This document shows, one piece after another, positions 33,512 through 44,379 of a DNA stretch of 64,000 nucleotides. Made by a program: the position numbers and the translations under genes. The stretch comes from Hemerocallis citrina (lineage: Eukaryota > Streptophyta > Magnoliopsida > Asparagales > Asphodelaceae): NCBI GenBank assembly GCA_017893485.1, contig CM030364.1:251260731-251324730 (forward strand), in the 5' to 3' direction. The stretch's first letter is position 1; each line of letters opens with the position of its first letter. Under the pieces are notes generated by a model. That model was not told where the DNA came from. It saw only the letters and a program-made list of their open reading frames with translations, and made no database searches.

Positions 33512-33630
33512 GAAACTATAAGATCGCGCAAAATAGTATATAACTATTTTGTACATAGTCCGTGCACAATTCAGAACCGCACGTTTTAATCGATTCTTCT
33601 CAATTTTAATTGAGTAAATATTGAGACATA

Positions 33631-33973
33631 TCTATATAATAAAACACAAAGAAAGCTATCAAGTGGCTCTCCTTCATTCCCACCAAAATCAAAGGCCCAG
33701 ATCTAACCTCACAAAACACATTTTTCCGCCGAAAATTTGAAATCCCAAAACTATTTTTTCCCCAAAAACCAAATTTTTTTCAATACCCCTCTCTCTCTCT
33801 CTTCCCGACCCCCCCCCCCCCCCCCCCCCCCCCGCCCCCCCCCCCCCCCCCCAAAAAAAAAAACTCCCACCCCCCCTCTATGTGTGTGTGTCTCTCTCTC
33901 TCCTGAAATCACCCCCGCCTCTCTCTCTTCGATCGAAGACGTGTCGTAGGCACGTGCCCACTGGCATACCTAG
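33631..33973 (+). mobile_element. Non-autonomous Helitron-like element, 343 bp
   Basis: Starts TCTATATAATAAAACAC and ends with a hairpin-prone GGCACGTGCC block about 25 bp before the terminal CTAG. It sits between A (33630) and T (33974) without a duplication. The centre holds two C runs (33809-33833 and 33835-33852), an A run and CT/GT microsatellites, where base calls may be unreliable. Confidence 0.65.
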
Positions 33974-35505
33974 TTATTTAATATATTTTGAACCCGACAA
34001 TGGTACAATTGTTGAACCAGAATTGGAATAATATCTCAATTAAATTGTATGTTTGTCTCAACTATAATCGAGACGGAACGTATAGTGTTTCTATAATAAT
34101 AAATAGTTTTATTATATACATACAAACATTTTTTAATTTAAGTATTATGTATACAATTGTTGTTATATGTTTATGTGTGTATGTATATATGTATAATTAT
34201 TAATACTAATCCAAACCACTAATTAAACCTAAACCACTATTAAAAACTATGGACTTGTTTTGGGGGTTATGGTCCCCCCCAACCCCTCTCCCTCACCACC
34301 CTCTCACCCTTAGCCAAACACTCCCCCCCCCCCCCCCCCCCCCTCCTCCTCCTCCTCCTCCTTATTTAAACCCCCAAACAAATGATATCTATCATCTTCT
34401 TCTTCATTTTTTAGCCCTAAAATTTTCTTTCTTCAAAATCCTACATTTTCCCCATTTTCTAGCATTTCTTTAACTTGAAAAAAAAAACTTTTCTTCATCT
34501 AAGCTTAGGTGGAGAAATGGTAGAAGCAAGGAGCTAGGAGAAGGAGCCAATGAAGCAAGGAAGAAGAATTTGAAGAAGAGATCATCAACAATTGCGATAG
34601 CGAGTGTCCTTCTAAACTCTTGACTATTGTTTTTATTTGAAAATTAAGATGAAATGTTACTGATTTATAAGAGTATTAGGAGTACAATTGCTAGAAAATG
34701 TTGAATCTTGTGGGGATTTAACATAAGATGATTAGAAAATTTATATCTATGTGCCACGATGGAATTTGGAGTTGATTTTTTTTTTTTGTAGAATCTCACT
34801 TATGTCCCTAAGAAACCCACCAAATTTCATAATTTTGGAATATAGCTTGATATTTTAATAAAATGTAACATTGCTAAAATAGAAACAATTTTTGATGTTC
34901 TATTTGAAATTAGCATACTTGATTTCTAAGAATCATAACTCCATGATGAGAATGAATTTATAGCTAAAAATTATACTATAGCTTCTAATACATGTTTATA
35001 AAAACTCCACCAAATTTTGTAAATTTTGAATATAATTTGATATTTTAATAAATTCGAACATGCTGATGATGTGAGATAAATTTTCTTCTCTATTTGAATC
35101 TAGCATGCATGATTAATGTAGGTTCTCTTACATGTCTATATCAATTCCCCAATTTTTCATAACTTTTTTGATGATTTTTTGATATTTTTAGAAAATACTA
35201 CATCTATACTGAGTAATGAAAATATTGAACTGTCTTTCGATTCTGTTTCAAAAATTTTGTGTTCAGTTTGTAAATTCATTCATTCTAAAATATAAGGATT
35301 CTTAAGCTAAATTTTCTATGCATGGTTTTTATATATGTCTACAGCAATCCCACCAATTTGGATAATTTTTTGAAATAATTTGATATTTTTAAAAAAATCA
35401 TGTTTCTATACGGGGATAAAAAAATTTCCATCTCTGTTTTCATGAGGAATGCTTGTTACCCTAAAAAGCATAACCCTATGATTAAAGGGAATTTGAACTT
35501 GAAAT

Positions 35506-38500
35506 CAGGGCCGGCCCTGAGTTCCGGGGGGCCCTAGGCGAACTTCCGAAATGGGGCCCCCCTACCCCATACATTTAAAAAAACATGCAAAAAAAATTTT
35601 TGCCAAAGCAAATTTTGCAAAATTTGGACATTGTTCAAAGCAAAATATACAAAATATAAATCATTGAATAACAATTTTTTTTTTGATCATATTGAATATC
35701 AAGTTTCTCATAAGCATCATACATATATGCAAAATAGAGTGAAAACATATAATCAAATATGCAAAACCTGTCAATGGAAAGCTCTGATTGTATCTCATTT
35801 AATGCTTGACGCTGCATCAACGATTCACCTCCACATCTATCTAGATGAAATGAAAATTATGAATTAGAAACAGAAAATTATGAAATGAAAATGAAATAGC
35901 ACTGAAGTGAAGAAATGAAACATAGGAGAAACATAAACATTAAGGAGTTATACCTACATCATTAATCATCCCAGTGCATGACTTCTTCTCGCATTCCGTG
36001 CAGCAAACTCACTAATTAAATGTTCATAATCAAGCTTTTCTACCATCGCCTTCTCAATACACAATAAGCCTAATTCATTCAATCTCTCTTGAGACATGGT
36101 TGATCGAAGATAAGACTTGACAAGTTTCAACTTCGGAAAACTTCTTTCTGCAGAAGCAACAGTAACTGGTATGGTCAACAAAATACGATACGCAATCCAT
36201 GCATATGGAAATATACCATCCATCCTTTGCAAATAATTAAGCACATCAATTGCTTTTCTTGCTTCCGATGGTACAATTAATCTGAGGCGCTTCAACTCTA
36301 AAAACAGATCATCCCTATTAATATCATAATGTGAGTCGTGATGTAGGAACTCTTCAAGAGTGGCACAGCAAACTTTCAACTCATCATCATGTAGACTTCT
36401 CAACTTCTCCAAATCAAACAAAAATCCAAAGATTTTTTCATATTTGACAAATTGTTCAAACCTACTGTTGAGTGAAGAAATAGCTTGATCTACTACAGTT
36501 AGGAAGTAATGAATCCTAAATTCCTCTTCAGGTGATTGTGTTGTTTCTTCACTACCACTTTCATCAAATTTCCTCTTTCTATGGATGACACGCTTCTTTA
36601 CGAAAACAGGTTCAACTCCCAATTTCTCAGCAACTATTTTAGCTTCAGTCATAGCCTCCATAAAACCAGTTTCTCTGTACTCTTCAAAAAACGCAATGAG
36701 CCCTTTTAATTGAAGTATAGCAACATCAATATGCATGTCTTCCTCTTGCAAGTATTTACTGACAGAATTAACAGTAAATAATATATTGTGCCAAATAATC
36801 ATACCCAGTAAAAACTCCCAATTCTCCATCTCATTCGTTGCTGAGGAACCAGCTTCACTCTTGATCTTAGGATCTGCATCACTGTTTGCCAATTCAATTA
36901 ATGCATCTCTTATCTCCACAGGTTGAAATCTTATTGCTCTAACACTTTCAACACGGCTTTCCCAACGAGTTTGTGATAATGTCTTAAGCATGAGAATTGA
37001 CACATATCCTTTCAAAATATCCCATCGCTTTGTAGAAGATGAAAATATCGTATACAAACGTTGTACAACTCCAAAGAAAGATACAGCTTTGATACAACTA
37101 TTGGCCATATCACAAATTGCAAGATTAAGACTGTGACAACCACAAGGCGTGTAAAAAGCTCTAGGATTAACAGTAATTAACCTGTTTTGCACACCTTTGT
37201 TCTTCCCCTTCATATTAGAACCGTTGTCATAACCCTGTCCTCTAACATTCAAAATATCAAGCCCAAGAACCATCAGAACATCCTCAAGCACTTTAAAAAG
37301 TCCCAACCCAGATGTATCATCTACAACTAAAAATTCTAAAAAGAATTCTTCCACCTTTATCGGACTTTTTGAAACATCATCACACCGTATGACAAGAGAC
37401 ATCTGTTCCTCATGACTTGCATCTGGAGTACAATCAAGTATTACTGAATAATACTTTGCTTCTTTGATTGTTTTAATGATCGCACCTTTTACCTTACTTG
37501 CCAACAATTCTATCAATTCATTTTGAATTTTGTGGCTAAGATAATGCTTACGAGATTCACCGCTTTGGAATTTCCTAATGTGTTCTTTCATGATGGGATC
37601 AAATTCGGCAATCATTTCAATGAAGCTTAAGAAATTACCATTATTCTCTTCATAAATCTTCTCATTGTCACCACGAAATGCCAATGCATTTTTAGCTAGT
37701 GTTTTAATTAAAGCAATAATTCGTAACAAGGCATGTCTCCAATGTTCTTTTTCCTTCATAATTTGTAGTTCCACACATCTGTCAATAACTTCACGTTTTA
37801 TGAGCCTCGTCTCCAATTCAAGCCAACTTGTCATGCAATTAATGTGGTCTTCACTCTCTTCATGACTTTGAAGTCTATGACTAATATTATGCCATGCTTT
37901 GAACCCTTCACTTGACAATTGATGATTTTTCCCTTCTTTCTTAAACAGTTTACAACAAAAACAAAACACTTTATCCAAACCAGTTGAATAAACAAGCCAT
38001 CTTCTATCATACTTTTCCCCATTTAACAACATTCGAGTGTAGTGTACACAAGAAAAATGTCTACCTTCGTCATCTTTAGGAAAATCAATATCAACTCTAA
38101 TAGGCCCTCTTTCAACTAATAAATCCCGAACTTTTTGATCAATAATCTCCCAATTCATTGGATCATAACTATTTATAGGCCTATATTCTTCATTTGGATT
38201 TGGTTCTACCTTTTCATCACCCACATCCAAATTAACATTCTCATTCAACTCTTGAACTGGTTCTTCATTTTCATCACCCACATTCAACTGTTGATGTTCT
38301 TGAACTTCTTCTTCATTATCATTACCACTTGAGATTGGTTTGTTGGTAAGAAATTTATCAAATGCCCCAACTTGAGATTGTATAAATTTATTTTCTTCTT
38401 GTTTCTTCTTTCTTTTTAATGCGCCAGACACATATTTTCGAGGCATGATAAAACTGGAAAAATAAATAAAAATTTGAATTAAGCCTAACATATCAATTTT

Positions 38501-39550
38501 CAACTTAATTAAGCAACTATTCAACTTCATTAACATAATTAACATAAAATTAAGCAACTCAAACAATTAATGCACATCATTCTTAGTACACACTACACAA
38601 TTAATTTCACAATTTTTCGACAACGGGAAAAATCCTTATAATTATCAAACAATTGCTAAAATTAATCTTAGATGCTCCTAAATTATCCTATATTAATGCA
38701 CATCATTCTTAGTACACACTACACAATAACCATAATTTTCCTAAACCCAAACCCTAGGTTAGGAAAAATTTCGAAACTATTAGTATTAAAATTGAAATCT
38801 TGCACCTTAAGCGTGTTATTCACGCTCTAAGCATCACTCTACCATGATTTTTGCATAAAGATATGTAAGGTACAAAATTCTATAATCAAAGATACAAAAT
38901 AATATACCTTCGCGGAATTCTCTCGAAAAACGGACACTGCCACAAGGTAGAGCACCCTTCACTTAACTTACCCCTCAAATTAATTTGAAAATCACGAAGT
39001 ATATAAGTGGATTTGGAAGTTTGAAATTGGGTTTTTTGTTTGGGGCTTTCGGTCGGGAACTCAAACAGCAAGAAGAAAGAAAAAGAAGAAGTCAGAATGG
39101 AATTAATGGATGGGGAAGAGTTGGAGGGAGGGGGTTTTAAGAAATTGAGTTGGAGGGAGGGGGTTTTAGGAATTTTTTTAATAAATAAACTTTTTTTGTA
39201 AGGGAAATTAACATTAAGCCCCCCTAATCATCCATATATTAAATGTGGGCTTAAATTAAACGTGGGTTCCGGGTTTTATATCCATTTAAATGTGGATTTG
39301 TTTTAAATCACTCAAATTTAAAATTAAATGGGGGCCCCTAATAACAATTTTTTTTTACGCGCGAAATGCATGCCTATATTTACAAGGGAAGTTTGAAATT
39401 GGGGGCCCCTAATAAAATTTTTTTTTTTTACGCGCGAAATGCGTGCCTATATTTACAAGGGAATTTTGAAATTGGGGGCCCCAAAAATCGCGATTTCGGC
39501 AGGGGCCCAAGGCGGCCGCCTTGCCCGCCTACATGTCAGGGCCGGCCCTG
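35506..39550 (-). mobile_element. hAT-type DNA transposon, 4,045 bp, apparently intact
   Basis: Terminal inverted repeats CAGGGCCGGCCCTGA are perfect for at least 14 bp, and the 8-bp duplication CTTGAAAT is perfect at 35498-35505 and 39551-39558. The single transposase frame (38446-35966) is uninterrupted. Near the right end two tandem copies of about 70 bp (ACGCGCGAAATGC...TTGGGGGCCCC, about 39355-39482) form a subterminal repeat. It lies within the long solo LTR. Confidence 0.95.
35966..38446 (-). CDS. hAT transposase with TTF-type zinc finger, 826 residues
   Basis: The start is taken at MPRKYVSGALKRKKK (38446) because it is lysine-rich and matches the usual start of this family; an in-frame ATG at 38566 would add 40 hydrophobic residues. 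An acidic linker is followed by a TTF-type zinc-finger region (about 38080-37830: HFSCVHYTRMLL, VFCFCCKLFKKEGK, HRLQSHEESEDHINC). The catalytic region (DUF4371-like, about 37560-37060) has VILDCTPDASHEEQ, GQGYDNGSNMKGKNKGVQ and CGCHSLNLAICD. The C-terminal hAT dimerisation segment (about 36210-36050) reads IPVTVASAERSFPKLKLVKS. No intron and no stop. The family is often annotated as zinc finger MYM-type protein 1-like. The product would bind the element ends and move them. Confidence 0.93.
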   Translation of the reverse strand: MPRKYVSGALKRKKKQEENKFIQSQVGAFDKFLTNKPISSGNDNEEEVQEHQQLNVGDENEEPVQELNENVNLDVGDEKVEPNPNEEYRPINSYDPMNWEIIDQKVRDLLVERGPIRVDIDFPKDDEGRHFSCVHYTRMLLNGEKYDRRWLVYSTGLDKVFCFCCKLFKKEGKNHQLSSEGFKAWHNISHRLQSHEESEDHINCMTSWLELETRLIKREVIDRCVELQIMKEKEHWRHALLRIIALIKTLAKNALAFRGDNEKIYEENNGNFLSFIEMIAEFDPIMKEHIRKFQSGESRKHYLSHKIQNELIELLASKVKGAIIKTIKEAKYYSVILDCTPDASHEEQMSLVIRCDDVSKSPIKVEEFFLEFLVVDDTSGLGLFKVLEDVLMVLGLDILNVRGQGYDNGSNMKGKNKGVQNRLITVNPRAFYTPCGCHSLNLAICDMANSCIKAVSFFGVVQRLYTIFSSSTKRWDILKGYVSILMLKTLSQTRWESRVESVRAIRFQPVEIRDALIELANSDADPKIKSEAGSSATNEMENWEFLLGMIIWHNILFTVNSVSKYLQEEDMHIDVAILQLKGLIAFFEEYRETGFMEAMTEAKIVAEKLGVEPVFVKKRVIHRKRKFDESGSEETTQSPEEEFRIHYFLTVVDQAISSLNSRFEQFVKYEKIFGFLFDLEKLRSLHDDELKVCCATLEEFLHHDSHYDINRDDLFLELKRLRLIVPSEARKAIDVLNYLQRMDGIFPYAWIAYRILLTIPVTVASAERSFPKLKLVKSYLRSTMSQERLNELGLLCIEKAMVEKLDYEHLISEFAARNARRSHALG

Positions 39551-41710
39551 CTTGAAATTTTACAGTAGTTTTTTAAGCCAGTGTGGGACATTCCTATCAA
39601 GTTTCATAATTTTTGAATAAGAATTTTTATCTCTTTAAAATACAACTTGCGGCTGTCGTTAAGAAATAGTGTGATTGCTGTTTGGTAATTTGCATCATAT
39701 TCAAATTGTCATAACTTTCTGTATACTTGGATTTTAAAGCTAATTTTAGGATTTGTACTGCCCATATTCATCTTGATTATGCAAACCAAATTTTATGAAA
39801 TTTTGAGATCATGGCTATTTTAACTGAGTTTTAAGCATACACTGGTTGATAGTTACTGCATATCTTGAGAATTTGTATACATACTAGTGTGATGTCTTTT
39901 TCATCATCTAAATGAACTATTTTGAAAAAGTTTCGAACTGAGAAAGTAAAGTAGATTCAAAGACATTTCTGTAGAATCTAAAAATATGGAATTTCATTAA
40001 GTAATAAATTGTGATTTTTGCAACTTGCACCAGTCGTAGGATTGGATGAATAGCTTACTGTTTTTGGAATATGTAAGTCATTGTTATGTTAAGGCTATAA
40101 ATGGAGTTAGATAGTTGTTAGTTAGCTTATGAATAATGAAGTGAATATGTTTGAGTTGGACTTGTGAATGTCTACTGTTTGAGATGTGAATGGCTATGTA
40201 AATTAGCTTGTTGTTTTCCTAGGGTAATGGTTATCACCCTAGAACTATCAATCCATTTGACTATTGATAATTAGTAACTTTATTACCTCGAGATTCTATG
40301 AATGAAGACAATCTTCGTGCATCGGCGGATTGCTACCCAAGGAGGGATTGATCGCAAAACGGAGACGGGGCCGAGATCCAAGCAAGATGGTGATTGGCCA
40401 TCGATGGAGGTCAAATCGTCAATGTCAGTGAGTCAAGTTTGGGCCAAGTTGGGCCAACTCTTGAGCCTAGTCTGGAGGCCGTGTTGGTTTCCCATAGGGC
40501 TTTGTAAAATTGGATAAAGAACTATGTTTATTAACTAGCAAGTAATCGACTGGTATTCAATAATCTCTGCACAAAGAATATCAGTAGTTGCTTAACCAAG
40601 ACTGGTGTAGGACTGATGAACTAATAGTAGTATCCTAAGACCAGAGCATGTCATTGATTGTTAGGGCAGGCACTAGTCGGGTGGTTGTACTCACCTGTTA
40701 AGGGAACACGTGTGACAGTGTCATGCCTGTCAGAGGGCACGGGCAATGTAGTCTCGTCTGTTTATTCTTGGGGTCTAGTGATAAGAACGGGAAGTGCGTA
40801 CTATAAATCTCATGTTGGAAGTTAAGAATGGATCCTAAGAATCTGTTAAGTTCTATATTGTTTAGTACGGACAGGGAGCTAGAGTAAGACTCAAAATTGC
40901 AAGTAAGACTCTAGGCGTCTCGGTGAGCAGGGGTTACCGCGGGGCCACCTTTATGTTCATAGCAACTTTAGGGTGAGGTCCGGAGTAGTGAGACTGCGGA
41001 GACCGGGTATAGTGGAAAAACGGGGACACCACTACTGATTGCAGAGGTAGGATTTGGGCCGAACAACTACAACCTCACCAGTCACTAGATGGATGTCAGG
41101 AACGGGAAAGAGTACAAGAGTACAAGAGTATGATGCACAGCGAGGGATCGAACCCTGTGATCTGAAGACTACGAGCTATTTAAAAAGTATGTAGTATGGG
41201 ATGCATACCTTTCCATTGAAGTTGCATTTGGAAAAGTATGTAGTATGGGATACTTACGTTTTCAAATGAATTGCATTAGAGTAAGTGCATTGCGTGCATC
41301 TGGAACTGTGCATTAGACTCAAGGACATGACATACACTAACACTTGTGATTGACTACACATTTTTCTTTTGCATAAAAAATTGATTGTTGAGTTTGGAGA
41401 GTCGCTGGTTTTATTCGCATTGCGTCAATTGCATTCAACTGACGTGCCTACAGTCTGATTAGTTGCAGGACTACTGGATTGTGAAAGCAGGGGACTCGAG
41501 CTGGGTGAAGCATCCAAGTGGAGAGTCATTGTTCGAGTTCATTGTAAAGTTTTATTGTAATGTTTTTGTACCTTTTGGACATTGTAATAATATTTATCGA
41601 AATAAAAGTTCTTAATTTCCTGTACCTTTTTGTGTTATGTACTATTTAAAGTAATATTCTGGATTGTCTCATGAATTTCCAGTGTTGGGAATTTGGGGCG
41701 CTACAGAAAC

Positions 41711-43448
41711 CTACACGGAATCTTGCAACAGGGCCCTCCCTTTTTTTGCAGTAGTGTTTGCCTTCATCGTCCCTTCATAATATAGATGTTGAGTGGCGAC
41801 AACTTTGAAACCATTCAATAATAGCTAAGTTTGCATTGATTTATTTGGGTTACTTTCTTATGTATTCACTAGTGTTACCTTATGCAAATAGCAATGACTA
41901 AAATAATTTTAAATAACTCATAAAATTATATAGAACTCCAAAAATGTTTGAGATAATTGGGAAAAAATACCGCCCTCCCAATTAACACATACAATACGTA
42001 CGTTTTCAAAAACAAAAATAAAACTAAAATAAAATCTTAAACACCTAACCAGTTTCGATCTCGTATTTCCCACTTCCGACACTTTCCTCAACCCTCCACC
42101 TTCCTTCGGGCTGCCCTCCCCGACCCTCCACCGCTCTGGTCGTCGCTGCTCTTCCCGACCCTCGATCCCTCCTGTCACTATTGCCCTCCCCGACCCTCGC
42201 TCCCTCCGCCGCTAACCTCCTCGATCATCCCTCCCACCCTCCATCCCTTCCTTCAGCGCTGCCCTCCTTGACCCTCCACCTAGTGCCTTCGACTTCCCCT
42301 TTTTGGTTATGAAATTCACATCTTCAAGTTGTTGGCGTTCCCCAAATTCTCCGATGCCGCACTTCTTCATCTAGATGTGAAAGAAAATATATTTTATTAC
42401 AAACACAGATTATATAACCAAGAGCCAAACAAAATGCCTTCACAAATGACTTCAAACCAATTCGGAACAAAATCAACTGCTGAGTTCACACATCCTCAAC
42501 ATGCAAAATCATATTAAGTTGCTAAAGATCATTATAAAAAAAACACATAAATAACATACCACAATTTTGACCATGGAAGAAGTTTTCTTTCCCTCCAACT
42601 CTGAAAATTTTGCAATCATCGCAATGGAGCTGCTCCTTCTTCGTATCATCATCATAAAATTTGTATATATCGCATAAATACTCCTCCATCTTCACCCTGG
42701 AATTCTTGCAAACTTGTGCCACCTTCAAGATTCAATCCAAAGATCCCTTTAAACATAAAACCATACAAAACCAATCGAAAAAAAATTGCAATTTGAAATT
42801 TAAGGATAAAATAAATCAAATCATTACCGGTTGCTCTGTATCGCAAACTAAACATATCACCTACAACAAAATTAATCAATTTTATAAAGTTAATTCATCA
42901 AAATAAACCAAACCCACAACAATTTTTTTTTATAAAAAAGGAACAAAAAATGCTTCAAGATTTGTGCTTTCACCTTATCCACATCTCGCCAGCAAAGCTC
43001 ATGCCGAATAGCCTGCATCCCTAAAACCCAACATTTGAACCCCAAAAAATCCCAACAATTCCGAAAAAATCTCAAAAAATAAAATTCAAAACTTTATCGT
43101 CGAATAGTTGTGGTAGTGGTGGAAATGGAAGATCTCGTTGCAGCACAGCGCTCGGATCTTGCATCTCCTCCGGTAATGCTTGCACCTAAACATAAAGTCA
43201 TGCAAATCCAATTGAAAAAAATGCAATTTGAAATTTAAGGAGAAAATAAATGATATCATTGACGACTGCTCCGTATCACAAACCAAACACATCACCTACA
43301 ACAAAAATCATCAATTTTATCAAATTAATTCACCAAAATAAACAAAATCTTAATGAATCCTTGTCACACTAGCCAATCCCATTTGTTTTTTTAATGCAAC
43401 CAATCCCATTTGTTGGAAAAGGCATAATAACTATTCAATTCATATATA
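41711..43448. other. Intergenic sequence, unassigned
   Basis: A stretch at about 42060-42290 repeats GCCCTCCCCGACCCTC-like words. About 160 bp at 42751-42912 recur at 43188-43343 (both with GCAATTTGAAATTTAAGGA and CACCTACAACAAAA), a direct duplication about 437 bp apart. Both look like parts of a decayed repeat or pseudogene on the minus strand, but I recognise no protein. Confidence 0.5.
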
Positions 43449-43653
43449 CTAGTAATTTACACGTCTGATGCGCGTATTTAGAAATATATATATTTTTAAA
43501 AAAATCTGACATTGTCTAACATCAAACCTAAGACCTCCTTTATATTAGTTATGCATGTGCATTGCACATGTTTGTTGGGTTACAATGCAAGTGTTTGTTT
43601 GGTTACAAATGGAGTTTGTTCGGTGACAAACTCTACCATTAAAATAGTAGAGA
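43449..43653 (-). mobile_element. Non-autonomous Helitron-like element, 205 bp
   Basis: On the minus strand it starts TCTCTACTATTTTAATGGTA and ends GTAAATTACTAG, with A before and T after. It shares both ends with the element at 30897-31138, including the start and the GACGTG...CTAG end. Confidence 0.6.
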
Positions 43654-44374
43654 TATATGAGTTAAAATTACATTTACTGAATAGTAAATTCAGTATGCAG
43701 TCATGGCACCTTCAACCTATAATTTAACTAACAACCTTGTTTTCACTCCCATGTTGGTGGAGGAAAGAATAAGACTCAGTACAATATTTACATTCATATT
43801 TTAAAATAACCGGATATACTATAAAGAAATTGTATAGCGTAATATTGTAACTTACCTATTTATATGACAATCAGATCATATGTCTCACTTCTTATTTAAG
43901 AGAGAATGTCAAATCGTATACAAAGAATCTTTCTATCATAGGTAAAGGAAGATTTGCTTAATTGCTCAGGATAGGCTTAACTTCAAGAGGAGCAAAGGGT
44001 TGGTGCTCAAAAAGTGTAATTATGTATCTGTAAAGATGAATATACTGGAATCATTTTCAGGAAAGAAAAAATACATGCCCCAAAAAGGGGAAATTGATGC
44101 TTCACCACATTACATATAGCAATGGCTTCTCTCTTCATAGAGACATCATCGTCTTCTTCCTATGAAATTACTGTTGGTAAAAGGGTATATTAACACCGTA
44201 TACGAACCAGTTTTTAAGAAATTTTTGAGTAAGATCCTCTATGGATCAGTGAGAGATCTTGATGGATTTAGGTTCTCCTTCAGGAGTAGATCAAAATCAT
44301 ATATTTACTTGCTCAAAACGGTTATCGGGTGAATGAGAAATTGTCTCCAAAAGTGAGACAGTTAATTTCTAAAA
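43654..44374. other. Intergenic sequence, nothing recognised
   Basis: AT-rich. No coding, RNA or transposon features seen. It ends at AATGA (44375-44379), the target duplication of the solo LTR that follows. Confidence 0.5.
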
Positions 44375-44379
44375 AATGA

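Larger units (their letters stand above)
33517..41705 (+). repeat. Probable long solo LTR, split by a Helitron and a hAT element
   Basis: GAAAC at 33512-33516 and 41706-41710 flank a segment starting TATAAGATCG and ending GGGGCGCTACA. The end is typical of Tekay/Del-type LTRs. Without the Helitron (343 bp) and the hAT element with its duplication, the length is about 3.8 kb, close to the two solo LTRs further right. A promoter-like CTTATTTAAACC lies at about 34357, some 500 bp after the start once the Helitron is removed, followed by a pyrimidine-rich leader as in those LTRs. The left end reads TA rather than TG, so the start is less certain than the end. Confidence 0.55.
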
